From JAWKVD01 sp041398225 (GTDB lineage Bacteria; Pseudomonadota; Alphaproteobacteria; Caulobacterales; Hyphomonadaceae): a DNA stretch of 64,000 nucleotides. Below the pieces are notes generated by a model. It was not told the origin of the DNA. It searched no databases and saw only the letters and a program-made list of their open reading frames with translations. Location: contig JAWKVD010000004.1 of assembly GCA_041398225.1 (NCBI GenBank), forward strand, positions 230,213 to 294,212, read 5' to 3'. Shown here piece by piece: positions 15,730-24,741 of this stretch. Within the stretch, counting starts at the first letter, position 1. Every line of letters starts with the position of its first letter. A program made the translations under genes and the position numbers.

Positions 15730-18437
15730 GCCTCCTGCTCGGCGGCGTTCTTGGCCGCCTTGTCAGATGCAGACTTGCCCTTCGCAGCCGCCTTCTTGGC
15801 CGGGGCTTTCTTGGCGGCGGCCTTTTTCGCCGGCGTCTTTTTCGCGGCGGCTTTCTTGGCTGGCGCCTTCTTCGCCGCGGCCTTCTTGGCGGGCTTTTTC
15901 TTGCCCTTGCCGGCGACGGCCGCGCGGGCGTTCACCAGCTCGATGGCCTGTTCGAGCGTGATCTCGGCCGGGTCAGAGCCCTTCGGAATATTGGCGTTGA
16001 CCGAGCCGTGCTTGATGTAAGGCCCATAGCGACCGGAGTAGAGATTGATCGGTCCGCCGTCGGGATGTTCGCCCAGCTCGCGCAGGGGCTTGGCGGCCGC
16101 GCCGCGCCCGCGACCGGGGTTGGCGCGCTTCTCGGCGATCAGCGTAACGGCGCGGTTGAGCCCGATGTCGAACAGCTCCTCGATATCGGAGACGTTCGCG
16201 TAGGTTTTGAGGTGCTGAACATAGGGTCCGTAGCGGCCGAGATTGGCGATGATCGGCTCGCCATCCTCGGGGTGTTTGCCGACTTCACGGGGCAGGGAGA
16301 GCAGTTTGAGCGCGCGTTCGAGATCAAGCTCGTCGAGTTTCCACCCTTTGGGAATGGAAGAGCGACGCGGCTTCTCGCCTTCGACCGCCTCGCCGAGCTG
16401 GACATAGGGACCGAAACGGCCGGTGCGCAGCGTTACGGCGAGACCGGTGTTGGGGTCTTCTCCCAGCGGCTTGCCTTCCGGCGGGATGGCCGAGGACGCG
16501 TCGCCGCCCTCCACGCCGAACGGGCGCGTGTATTTGCAGTCGGGATAGTTCGAGCAGCCGATGAAGGCGCCGAAGCGGCCCAGCTTGAGGCTGAGCTGTC
16601 CGTCGCTGCAGATCGGGCAGGCGCGCGGGTTGAGGACCTCGCCGGTCTCCTCGTCGATCTTCGTCGGGAAGATGTGCGGTTCGAGCACTTCGTTGATGAC
16701 GTCGATCACATTGGAGACGCGCAGCTCCTGAACGCCTTCGATGTCGGCGCTGAACGCGTTCCAGAACTGGCGCAGAAGCTCCTTCCAGGACAGCTTGCCG
16801 TCGGACACGAGGTCGAGCTGTTCTTCAAGGCCGGCGGTGAAGTCGTACTCGACATACTTGGCGAAGAACTTCTCGAGGAAGATCGTCACCAGGCGTCCCT
16901 TGTCTTCGGGCTGGAAGCGCTTCTGTTCGAGCTTCACATAGCCGCGGTCGATCAGGGTCGAGATGATCGAGGCATAGGTCGACGGCCGGCCGATGCCGAG
17001 TTCTTCCAGTCGTTTGACCAGCGAGGCTTCGGAATAGCGCGGCGGCGGTTCGGTGAAGTGCTGCGTGGCTTGCGCACTTTCCAGTTTCGGCGTTTCGCCG
17101 ACGGCGATGGGCGGCAGACGGCCGTCATCGTCGTCTTCATCGTCGTCGCGGCTGTCGCGGCCTTCCTGATAGAGTTTGAGGAAGCCGTCGAACTTCACCA
17201 CCTGGCCGGTGGCGCGCAGGCCGACGCGACCGTCGCTGGAGGGGATCTCCACCGTGGTGCGCTCCATCACGGCCGCCTCCATCTGGCTGGCGACCGCGCG
17301 CTTCCAGATGAGTTCGTAAAGGCGCTTCATGTCGGGCTCGACATGAAGCTCGTGCGGCAGGCGGGCGAAGTCGGTCGGGCGGACCGCTTCGTGCGCTTCC
17401 TGGGCGTTCTTGGCTTTCGAGGAATAGCGGCGCGGACCGTCGGGCAGGTAGTTTTCGCCGTGCAGGCGGCCGATCACGCCGCGCGCGGCCTGGTAGGCTT
17501 CCTCGGCCATCTGCACGCCGTCGGTCCGCATATAGGTGATGAGGCCGACATTCTCGCCATTGATCTGGATGCCTTCATACAGACGCTGGGCGACCTGCAT
17601 GGTGCGGCTGGCGGAGAAGCCCAGCTTGCGGGCCGCTTCCTGTTGAAGCGTGGAGGTGGTGAAGGGCGGCGGCGGATTGCGCTTGAGCGGCTTCGCCTCG
17701 ACCGAGGCCACGCGGAAGGCGCCGGCCCGCACGGCGGCGAGGGCGGCGTCCGCCGTTTCCTGGTTCGGCAGCGAGAACTTCTGAAGCTTCTTGCCGTCCA
17801 GCTCCACCAGACGGGCCTCGAACTGGCCGCCGGGCGTCGAGAGCTGGGCCGCGATCTGCCAGTATTCCTCGGCCTTGAAGCGTTCGATCTCGACCTCGCG
17901 GTCGACGATGATGCGCAGCGCCACGGACTGCACGCGGCCCGCCGAACGCGAGCCGGGCAGTTTGCGCCACAGCACCGGCGAAAGAGAGAAGCCGACGAGG
18001 TAGTCGAGCGCGCGGCGGGCGAGGTAGGCGTCGACGAGCTGTTGATCGATCTGGCGCGGATGCTCGATCGCCTCGGTGACCGCCTTCTTGGTGATGGCGT
18101 TGAAGGTGACCCGCTGCACGGGCTTGTCCTTCAGCACGCGGCGAGCGTTCAACGCCTCGAGCACGTGCCAGGAAATCGCCTCTCCCTCGCGATCGGGGTC
18201 GGTGGCGAGGATCAGGCCGTCGGCCTCCTTCACGGCGTCCGCGATGGCTCGAACGTGCTTGGAGGACTTGGCGTCGATGTCCCAGGACATCGAGAAATCC
18301 TCATCCGGCTTCACCGAGCCGTCTTTCGAGGGCAGGTCGCGGATATGGCCGTAGGAGGCCATCACCTTATACCCGGGACCCAGGTACTTGTTGATGGACT
18401 TTACCTTGCCGGGCGATTCGACAACGACGACCTGCAT
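15726..18437 (-). CDS. topA: DNA topoisomerase I
   Basis: A 903-residue type IA topoisomerase that relaxes negative supercoils. The Toprim domain begins VVVESPGKVKSI and holds DPDREGE near residue 85. The active-site Tyr lies in GLITYMRTDG around residue 300. A Cys4 zinc ribbon (CPICSDGQ, CSNYPDC) lies near residue 610, followed by several topo-C repeats with the GRYGPY motif. The last 50 residues are Lys/Ala/Pro repeats of the PAKKAAAKK type, like histone H1 tails. ATG is at 18437. rnr and Nudix follow with overlapping stops and starts. Confidence 0.96.
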   Translation of the reverse strand: MQVVVVESPGKVKSINKYLGPGYKVMASYGHIRDLPSKDGSVKPDEDFSMSWDIDAKSSKHVRAIADAVKEADGLILATDPDREGEAISWHVLEALNARRVLKDKPVQRVTFNAITKKAVTEAIEHPRQIDQQLVDAYLARRALDYLVGFSLSPVLWRKLPGSRSAGRVQSVALRIIVDREVEIERFKAEEYWQIAAQLSTPGGQFEARLVELDGKKLQKFSLPNQETADAALAAVRAGAFRVASVEAKPLKRNPPPPFTTSTLQQEAARKLGFSASRTMQVAQRLYEGIQINGENVGLITYMRTDGVQMAEEAYQAARGVIGRLHGENYLPDGPRRYSSKAKNAQEAHEAVRPTDFARLPHELHVEPDMKRLYELIWKRAVASQMEAAVMERTTVEIPSSDGRVGLRATGQVVKFDGFLKLYQEGRDSRDDDEDDDDGRLPPIAVGETPKLESAQATQHFTEPPPRYSEASLVKRLEELGIGRPSTYASIISTLIDRGYVKLEQKRFQPEDKGRLVTIFLEKFFAKYVEYDFTAGLEEQLDLVSDGKLSWKELLRQFWNAFSADIEGVQELRVSNVIDVINEVLEPHIFPTKIDEETGEVLNPRACPICSDGQLSLKLGRFGAFIGCSNYPDCKYTRPFGVEGGDASSAIPPEGKPLGEDPNTGLAVTLRTGRFGPYVQLGEAVEGEKPRRSSIPKGWKLDELDLERALKLLSLPREVGKHPEDGEPIIANLGRYGPYVQHLKTYANVSDIEELFDIGLNRAVTLIAEKRANPGRGRGAAAKPLRELGEHPDGGPINLYSGRYGPYIKHGSVNANIPKGSDPAEITLEQAIELVNARAAVAGKGKKKPAKKAAAKKAPAKKAAAKKTPAKKAAAKKAPAKKAAAKGKSASDKAAKNAAEQEA

Positions 18438-18604
18438 GCTCGTTCAGGTATCCTCGGTTTCGGGGAGGTTTCGTGAGGGCGGGAAGGTGGGCAGTCCCGG
18501 ATGGATTGTCAATTCGCGGGAATGTGACGGGGGTTTCGCGATGAAACCTGTTGTTCGTCAGGGGATTGGCGTGGAAACGCGCCGGGGATCGCCGCCAGGA
18601 CGGA

Positions 18605-19720
18605 CTATAGAGCGCGGCTCGCCAGACCGCCCGCATGGGTGGTCGCCTCGCCCGCAAGCTCCAGCTCCGCGAGCACCGCCAGCACCATGCGATGGGGCGC
18701 GTCGACGGCCCGGACGATCTCCGAAACGGGCATCGGCGTCGGGCTGAGCGCCGTGCGAACCGTCTCGACGAGCGCGGGCGGCACGTCGTCTGGCGGATCG
18801 TGCAGATAGTCCTCTCCGGGTTCGAAAAGAGCGGGCTGGGCGATGGTCTCCAGAGCGCGGACAATGTCGTCGGCGGTCTCGACGAGGACGGCGCCCTGTT
18901 TGATCAGCCGGTTGGCGCCCTTGCAGCGCGGATCGAGCGGCGAGCCGGGGACAGCCATCACCTCGCGGCCCTGTTCCAGCGCCATCCGCGCCGTGATGAG
19001 GCTGCCCGAACGCTCGGCGGCCTCCACGACGATGACCGCCAGCGAAAGGCCGGAAATGATCCGGTTGCGACGCGGGAAGTCCTTGGCGACGGCGGTGTAG
19101 CCGATCGGCGCTTCGGCGATCACCAGCCCCTGTTCGACGATGCGCTCGTAGAGTCGATTGTGTTCGGGCGGGTAGATCTGGTCGACGCCGCCGGCCACGA
19201 CCGCGATGGTGCCGGTCTCCAGTCCCGCTGCGTGGGCTTCGCCGTCGACGCCGCGAGCGAGGCCGGAGATCACGACATAGCCCGCCTCGCCAAGATCGTG
19301 CGCCAGGTCTCGCGCCATGCGCCGGCCAGCCGCCGAAGCGTTGCGCGCGCCGACCAGCGCCACGCCGGGCGGGCGGGTAAGCGTGATGTCGCCGCGCGTG
19401 AACACCAGCGGCGGCGGGGCGTCGATCGCAGCCAGCAGGGCTGGGTAGTCTGTCTCGCACGTCGCGACCATGCGTGCGCCGACGCGATCGATCCGGTCGA
19501 GTTCGCGGGCGATGTCGGAGCGTGACGGAGCGGAGAGGTTTCGGCGGACGCCTTTGGCGGTCATCAGTGCGGGCAACGCGTCTAGGGCGGCGCCCGCGGT
19601 TTCGTATCGCGAGAGGAGTTGGTGGAACGTGATCGGGCCGACATTCGGCGTTCGGATCAGGCGCAGCCAGTCAGCGCGCTCAGCGTCGGTCAATTGCCTG
19701 CGTTTCACCCTGTCCCCCAC
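18605..19720 (-). CDS. dprA: DNA-processing protein DprA
   Basis: A 371-residue protein that loads RecA on incoming single-stranded DNA during transformation. It has an N-terminal helical SAM-like domain (RTPNVGPITFHQLL), the Rossmann-like core with VGARNAS and SGLARGVDGEAH, and a C-terminal winged-helix domain (DPF0017-type) from about residue 310. GTG 19720 gives the full frame; GTG 19708, with a GGGGGACAG site before it, is an equally good start. It lies 167 bp upstream of topA; that gap holds no gene. Confidence 0.93.
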   Translation of the reverse strand: MGDRVKRRQLTDAERADWLRLIRTPNVGPITFHQLLSRYETAGAALDALPALMTAKGVRRNLSAPSRSDIARELDRIDRVGARMVATCETDYPALLAAIDAPPPLVFTRGDITLTRPPGVALVGARNASAAGRRMARDLAHDLGEAGYVVISGLARGVDGEAHAAGLETGTIAVVAGGVDQIYPPEHNRLYERIVEQGLVIAEAPIGYTAVAKDFPRRNRIISGLSLAVIVVEAAERSGSLITARMALEQGREVMAVPGSPLDPRCKGANRLIKQGAVLVETADDIVRALETIAQPALFEPGEDYLHDPPDDVPPALVETVRTALSPTPMPVSEIVRAVDAPHRMVLAVLAELELAGEATTHAGGLASRAL

Positions 19721-19758
19721 CCAAGTCGGTGGAGCCTAGACCGATCATTTGACCGGGG

Positions 19759-20445
19759 CTAGGCGGGCGGGACGTCCTTCTTCGCGCCGATGCGCGGCTC
19801 GGTTCCTTTCAGCAGCCGCGCGATGTTGGCGCTGTGGCGCCAGTAGATGAGCAGCGCCAGCGCGAGGGTCACGCCGACAGCGAATTCGCCGTAGCCGAAG
19901 ACGTAGGCCAGCACCGGAACAAGGGCGGTCGCGACCAGGGCGGCCAGCGAGGAGATGCGGAAGACGCCTGCGACGACAAGCCAGGTCAGTCCGAAACCGA
20001 TTCCCACCTGCCACATCGAGGCCAGAAGAAGACCGATGAAGGTGGCGACGCCCTTGCCGCCCTTGAACTTCAGCCAGATCGGGAAGCAGTGCCCGATGAA
20101 GGCCGCCGCGCCCGCACACAGTCCGACGCGGAACGGCGCGTGCCAGATGTCGACCTGAAGGCCGAGCGGAATGTGATTGTGCACCAGATAGTAAGTCGCC
20201 GCCTGTGCGAGGAGGAAGGCGATGCCCGCCTTGCCCGCATCCAGCAGCAGCGTCGCCAGCGCCAGATCCTTGCGTCCGGTGCGCAGCACGTTGGTGGCGC
20301 CGATATTTCCAGAGCCGATCGCGCGAATGTCGCCGAGACCCGCCAGCTTGGTGAGCACGAGCCCGAATGGAATCGAGCCGAGCAGATAGCCCATCAGCAC
20401 GCCAAGCGTTGCGAAGATGATCTCCGCGACCAAAGTCAGCGACAT
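19759..20445 (-). CDS. plsY: glycerol-3-phosphate acyltransferase PlsY
   Basis: A 228-residue inner-membrane enzyme that uses acyl-phosphate to acylate glycerol-3-phosphate, the first step of phospholipid synthesis. The three signature loops are present: GSIPFGLVLTK, GSGNIGATNVLRTG and KFKGGKGVATFIG. The open frame reaches 20520, but ATG 20445 (MSLTLVAEI) matches the family N-terminus and starts the first helix. It lies 38 bp upstream of dprA. The 168 bp between it and the pyrC-like gene contain two short G+C-rich hairpins (about 20525-20539 and 20579-20594) and no gene. Confidence 0.95.
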   Translation of the reverse strand: MSLTLVAEIIFATLGVLMGYLLGSIPFGLVLTKLAGLGDIRAIGSGNIGATNVLRTGRKDLALATLLLDAGKAGIAFLLAQAATYYLVHNHIPLGLQVDIWHAPFRVGLCAGAAAFIGHCFPIWLKFKGGKGVATFIGLLLASMWQVGIGFGLTWLVVAGVFRISSLAALVATALVPVLAYVFGYGEFAVGVTLALALLIYWRHSANIARLLKGTEPRIGAKKDVPPA

Positions 20446-20613
20446 CGTGTCCGCCCCGTGAGTTGCGCCGGCAAACCGTGTTTGCGCGGCGGCCGCTTTG
20501 CGGCGATCGATCCAGGGCATGTGTAGGGGGCGTCGCCCCCGCTGCCAATCCGTTGAGGAAATGTGGAGAGGCGACGGCGGGGCAAAGCCCCGGTTGACGC
20601 GACGGCCTGGCGG

Positions 20614-21900
20614 TCAGGCGCGTTCGAATACGGTGACGCCGTCGACCCAGGTCCGGAGTACGCGGCCTTCGAGGCGGCGGCCGTCGAACGGAGAGTTCTT
20701 CGAGCGCGAGGAAAGATCGTCGCGGTCGCAGAGCCATGGCGCCGCAGGGTCGAACATCACCAGATCGGCGGGAGTTCCGATTGCGAGGCGTCCCTGCGGC
20801 AAACCGAGTATGTCGGCCGGTCCGCTGGTGACGGGCTTCAGCGCTTCGAGAAGCGTCAGGTGCTCCTGAGCAACCAGACTGGTCAGCGCGGGAAGCAGCG
20901 TCTCGAGGCCGACGGCGCCGTAGGTGGCCTCCTCGATCGGCAGGCGCTTGTCTTCGGGCGGTTGCGGATCGTGGGCGGAGACGATGGCGTCGATGGCGCC
21001 GCGTTTCACGCCGTCGATCATGGCCAGGCGGTCGGCCTCGGGCCGGAAGGGCGGGAACACCTTGCAGTAGGTAAGATAGTCGCCGACATCGAGTTCGTTG
21101 AAGAACAGCGAGTAGGCGGCGACCGTGCAGGCGACCTTCACGCCGTTCTCGCGCGCGTCCTCGATGGCGGCGAGCGAACGCCCGGTCGAGATGGTGTCGA
21201 CGAGGAGGCGCGCGCGCGTGGTTTCGGCGAGCGTGAGATCGCGGGCGAGCGCGATCCATTCGGCTTCCATCGGCGCGCCGCGAACGCCGAGCCGCGCGGC
21301 GAACGCGCCGTGGTTCATCACCGTGTTGCGCGTAAGCGAATGCGTGTCGGGTCGCGAGGCGACGAGCGCGTCGAAGCTCGAGGCGTAGGTCATGGCGCGG
21401 CGCAGGACACCTGCGTCGGACACCGCCTGATCGCCGTTGCAGAAGAAGACGGCGCCGGCCTCGCGGATCATGCCCAGCTCGGTCATCTTCTGGCCTTCCA
21501 GGCCGAGCGTGAGGCCGCCCGCGGGATAGATCTTCACCTTGGCTGTGTCGCGGGCGCGGCGCTGGATGAAGTCGACAAGCGCAACACTGTCGATCACGGG
21601 CTTGGTGTCGGGCATCACGACGAACGAGGTCACCCCGCCGGCCGCGGCGGCCTCGCTGGCGGTGGCCAGCGTCTCCTTGCTTTCGGCGCCCGGTTCGCCG
21701 GTCTTCACGCGCAGGTCGATGAGGCCCGGCGCAAGGCATTTGCCCTTTGCGTCGATCTTGAGTTCGGCTGCGGCGGTGCGTGTGAGATGCGGGCCGACAT
21801 CCGCGATCAGGGCGCCGTCGATGAGGACGCCGCCCTTATGGTCGAGCCCGTCGGCGGGGTCGATCAGGCGCGCGTTGTAGATGAGGGTGCGGGCGGTCAT
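20614..21900 (-). CDS. dihydroorotase-like protein, probably non-catalytic (pseudo-PyrC)
   Basis: A 428-residue amidohydrolase-fold protein of the type I dihydroorotase family. The metal-binding His-x-His after beta-strand 1 is missing: where active enzymes have D-x-H-x-H this one reads LIDLRVKTGEPG. The usual HCED region reads FCNGDQAVSD, and the later zinc His is replaced in LLVDTISTG. Only the late Asp region (SAHDPQPPEDK) is kept. It therefore looks like the inactive partner known from Pseudomonas (PyrX/PyrC'), which supports assembly of aspartate transcarbamoylase. Its ATG overlaps the pyrB stop (ATGA). An active PyrC should be elsewhere in the genome. Confidence 0.88.
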   Translation of the reverse strand: MTARTLIYNARLIDPADGLDHKGGVLIDGALIADVGPHLTRTAAAELKIDAKGKCLAPGLIDLRVKTGEPGAESKETLATASEAAAAGGVTSFVVMPDTKPVIDSVALVDFIQRRARDTAKVKIYPAGGLTLGLEGQKMTELGMIREAGAVFFCNGDQAVSDAGVLRRAMTYASSFDALVASRPDTHSLTRNTVMNHGAFAARLGVRGAPMEAEWIALARDLTLAETTRARLLVDTISTGRSLAAIEDARENGVKVACTVAAYSLFFNELDVGDYLTYCKVFPPFRPEADRLAMIDGVKRGAIDAIVSAHDPQPPEDKRLPIEEATYGAVGLETLLPALTSLVAQEHLTLLEALKPVTSGPADILGLPQGRLAIGTPADLVMFDPAAPWLCDRDDLSSRSKNSPFDGRRLEGRVLRTWVDGVTVFERA

Positions 21901-22871
21901 GCGTTTTTCGCCCCGATGTCGGGTTTGGCGTTTGCAAGCGTCTCCAGCACGGCCATGCGCACGGCGACGCCCATCTCGACCTGTTCGGTGATCAGCGACC
22001 GCGACTTGTGGTCGGCGACGCCGCTTTCGATCTCGACGCCGCGATTCATCGGGCCCGGGTGCATGACGAAGGCGTTCGGCTTGGCGTGCGAAAGCTTCTC
22101 GAAGTCGAGCCCGTAGAAGTGGAAGAACTCGCGCGCGGAGGGCAGGTAGGCGCCGTCCATCCGTTCCTGCTGAAGGCGGAGCATCATGACCACGTCGCAG
22201 CCTTCAAGGCCTTTGCGCATGTCGGTGAAGACCTCCGCTCCCCAGTCGGCGACGCCGGGCGGGGTGAGGGTGCGCGGCGCGATCAGCCGCACTTCCGCGC
22301 CCAAGAGGTTCAGAAGGATGGCGTTGGAGCGGGCGACCCGCGAATGCAGGATGTCGCCGCAGATCGCGACGCGCAGGCCGCTGATCTCGCCGACGCGGCG
22401 GCGGATGGTGAGCGCATCGAGCAGCGCCTGCGTGGGGTGTTCGTGGGTGCCGTCGCCGGCGTTGATGACGGCGCAGTCGACCTTGCGGGACAGCAGTTTC
22501 ACCGCCCCGGAGGCGCTGTGCCGGATGACCAGCAGGTCCGGGCGCATGGCGTTCAGCGTCATCGCCGTGTCGATGATGGTCTCGCCCTTTTTCAGCGAGG
22601 AGGTCGCCACGGACATGTTCATCACGTCGGCGCCGAGGCGGCGGCCGGCGATCTCGAACGAGCCCTGCGTGCGGGTGGAGTTCTCGAAGAAGACGTTTAT
22701 CAGCGTCCGCCCGGCGAGGGCGTCGGCGTGTTTCACATGCTGGCGGTTGAGCTCGACATAGCGGTCGCCCTTGTCGAGAAGCAATTCAATATCGAGACGG
22801 TTAAGGCCCTCGATGCCCAGCAGGTGTCTGTGCGGGAAGGCGTAAGGCGTCTCCGCCTCTTTCGAAGCCAT
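21897..22871 (-). CDS. pyrB: aspartate carbamoyltransferase catalytic subunit
   Basis: A 324-residue enzyme joining carbamoyl phosphate and aspartate in pyrimidine synthesis. The carbamoyl-phosphate loop is FFENSTRTQGSFE near residue 65, and HPTQALLDAL and the HPGPMNRG motif follow. The open frame extends to 22922; ATG 22871 is chosen for its GAGG site 8 bases upstream and because it fits the family N-terminus. No pyrI is present. It is tightly coupled to the inactive dihydroorotase-like gene, as in Pseudomonas-type ATCase complexes. Confidence 0.95.
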   Translation of the reverse strand: MASKEAETPYAFPHRHLLGIEGLNRLDIELLLDKGDRYVELNRQHVKHADALAGRTLINVFFENSTRTQGSFEIAGRRLGADVMNMSVATSSLKKGETIIDTAMTLNAMRPDLLVIRHSASGAVKLLSRKVDCAVINAGDGTHEHPTQALLDALTIRRRVGEISGLRVAICGDILHSRVARSNAILLNLLGAEVRLIAPRTLTPPGVADWGAEVFTDMRKGLEGCDVVMMLRLQQERMDGAYLPSAREFFHFYGLDFEKLSHAKPNAFVMHPGPMNRGVEIESGVADHKSRSLITEQVEMGVAVRMAVLETLANAKPDIGAKNA

Positions 22872-22893
22872 GCGATGATCCTCGATTTCGGGG

Positions 22894-22922
22894 GGCATAG
22901 CCGCACCAGCGCCGCAGGGCAA
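22894..22922 (-). promoter_or_regulatory. possible pyrB promoter
   Basis: On the minus strand TTGCCC (22917-22922) and TATGCC (22894-22899) are 17 bases apart and end 22 bases before the pyrB ATG. This would let pyrB and the pyrC-like gene be expressed apart from the upstream AEC gene. Confidence 0.4.
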
Positions 22923-22941
22923 GCGTCGCCCGCGTTCTGCC

Positions 22942-23868
22942 TCAACCGCCGTGCAGGGCCATGAACAGGAAATACATGGCGGGCATGGTCAGGGCGGCCA
23001 GAACCGTCTGCACCGCGATGAGATTCGCCATGAAGGTTCCGTCGCCGCCCAGCTCGCGCGCGAGGATGTATCCGCTGGCCGCCGTGGGGGTCGAGGCCGA
23101 GATCACGATCACGGCCAGCTCGGTCCGTCCCATGCCCAGAGCCAGGCCGATGGCGCCGGCGATGAGTGGGAAGGTCAGGAGGCGAATCAGGGACCAGGTG
23201 AGGGTGCGAATCCCCGCCCGCCGCAGCGCCGCCATGTCGACCCCGGCGCCGGCGGCGAGCAGACCGAGCGCCACCGCCGCGCGGCCGAGAATGTCCATGG
23301 TGTCGCCGATCACGCCCGATGGCGGCAGGTGCGCCACGTTCAGGACGCCGCCGATCACGCAGGCGATCAGGATCGGGTTGCGGACCGCTTCGGCGAAGGG
23401 ATGGCGTTTGCGGCGGCCGTCGGCGTGTTCGCCATAGTGCGACAGGGCGGTGATCGACAGGATGTTGGCCGTGGGGATGAGGCAGGCGGCGACAATGGCG
23501 ACGAGCGCCACGCCCTCGGCGCCGAAGAGCGGTTCCGCGATCGCCAGCGCGATCATGGTGTTCCAGCGCGCGTTCGACTGGACGACGCAACCGATCGCCG
23601 GACGCGTCATGCGGGGCCAGTAGCGCGAGGCGAGCCCCAGGGCCGCCATCAGCAGCTGGGAGACCAGAATCGCGACCGCGATCTTCCAGGGCGCGCTTTC
23701 GAACGAGGCCCGCGAGAGCACGTTCACGATCATCACCGGAAACAGAAGCACGTAGGAGACGCGGTCGACCGCCCGCCATCCCTCGGAGGCGGGCTGGCCT
23801 CGCCAGGCCAGAAGGCGGCCAAGCGCAATGATGATGACCACCGGGATCAGGGCGGACAGAAAGGTCAT
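22942..23868 (-). CDS. AEC family transporter (auxin efflux carrier type)
   Basis: A 308-residue membrane protein with about ten helices in two five-helix halves, the fold of the AEC/BART family. Bacterial members move malate, malonate or other organic acids; nothing here fixes the substrate. ATG 23868 (MTFLSALIPVVIII) overlaps the ruvX stop (ATGA). The open frame extends upstream into ruvX, but that part is not hydrophobic. Confidence 0.85.
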   Translation of the reverse strand: MTFLSALIPVVIIIALGRLLAWRGQPASEGWRAVDRVSYVLLFPVMIVNVLSRASFESAPWKIAVAILVSQLLMAALGLASRYWPRMTRPAIGCVVQSNARWNTMIALAIAEPLFGAEGVALVAIVAACLIPTANILSITALSHYGEHADGRRKRHPFAEAVRNPILIACVIGGVLNVAHLPPSGVIGDTMDILGRAAVALGLLAAGAGVDMAALRRAGIRTLTWSLIRLLTFPLIAGAIGLALGMGRTELAVIVISASTPTAASGYILARELGGDGTFMANLIAVQTVLAALTMPAMYFLFMALHGG

Positions 23869-24323
23869 TTCGCTTCGGCCAGCCTGTCGATCGCGCCCTG
23901 GAGGATCCACGCGGCGGCCAGCTTATCCACAAGCTCGTCGCGGCGGGCGCGGGAGGCGTCCGCACTTATCAAGGTTCTCTCCACAGCGGCTGTGGATAAC
24001 CGCTCATCCCAGAGCGCCAGAGGTACGTCCCGTTTGGCCAGTATATTCTGCGCCAGCGACCGGGCCGACTGCGCGCGGGGGCCTTCGCTGCCGTCCATGT
24101 TCTTCGGCAGACCGAGCACCAGGCCGACGCAGGCCCGGCCGTCATAAAGCTCGAAGAGGCGCGTCAGCGAGGGGGCCAGCTTTCGGCCACGCTGAATGGT
24201 CTCCACGGGGCTGGCGATCAGGCGGCCGGCGTCGCAGGCGGCGACCCCGATGGTCGTGGACCCGGGGTCCAGACCCAAAAGCGCGCCATGGGGCGGCAGA
24301 TCCGTCAGTACGACAAGAGGCAT
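23865..24323 (-). CDS. ruvX: Holliday-junction resolvase-like / pre-16S rRNA nuclease YqgF
   Basis: A 152-residue RNase H-fold nuclease of the YqgF/RuvX family, needed for maturation of the 16S rRNA 5' end. It has LLGLDPGSTTIGVA (first catalytic Asp), LVLGLPKNMDGSEG, LWDERLST (acidic residues) and a final Asp-containing helix with DKLAAAWILQ. The open frame continues far upstream, antisense to gatC. ATG 24323 gives the normal family length. It is divergent from gatC over 130 bp. Confidence 0.93.
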   Translation of the reverse strand: MPLVVLTDLPPHGALLGLDPGSTTIGVAACDAGRLIASPVETIQRGRKLAPSLTRLFELYDGRACVGLVLGLPKNMDGSEGPRAQSARSLAQNILAKRDVPLALWDERLSTAAVERTLISADASRARRDELVDKLAAAWILQGAIDRLAEAK

Positions 24324-24453
24324 GGCGGGGGATTTAGACCGAACCGGCTTGATGCGGAAGGCGGGCGCCGTTAGGGCTGGCTGGCCGGATTTCCGGCAGG
24401 TTTTCCCGTAAGCCACCCGTCCCGACGGCGACGCGGCCAGTGAGCAACGACCC

Positions 24454-24741
24454 ATGAGCATCGACAAGGAAACCGTTCGCAAGGTGGCGCGGCTGTCGCG
24501 CATTGCGGTGCCGGAGGACCGGCTTGAGGGGCTCGCCGGGGAGCTCAATGGCATCATGTCGTGGATCGAGCAGCTCAGCGAGGTCGATATCGAGGGCGTG
24601 GACGCGATGACCACCCCTGTGGAGATGTCGCTGCCGATGCGCGAGGACAAGGTTACGGACGGGGACATCCGCGATCAGGTGCTGGCCAATGCGCCGCGTT
24701 CCGAGGACGGCTTCTTCGTCGTGCCCAAGGTGGTCGAATGA
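24454..24741 (+). CDS. gatC: Asp-tRNA(Asn)/Glu-tRNA(Gln) amidotransferase subunit C
   Basis: A 95-residue subunit that holds GatA and GatB together. It begins MSIDKETVRKVARLSRIAV and ends with the typical RSEDGFFVVPKVVE. The alphaproteobacterial GatCAB amidates misacylated tRNA. ATG 24454. It overlaps the next gene by four bases (ATGA) and starts a four-gene coupled unit ending with gatA. Confidence 0.96.
   Translation: MSIDKETVRKVARLSRIAVPEDRLEGLAGELNGIMSWIEQLSEVDIEGVDAMTTPVEMSLPMREDKVTDGDIRDQVLANAPRSEDGFFVVPKVVE

Noticed and set aside
15720..18476. A 918-codon plus-strand frame opposite topA
   Set aside because: It mirrors the topA frame exactly and shows no motif; it exists because the codon third positions are G/C.
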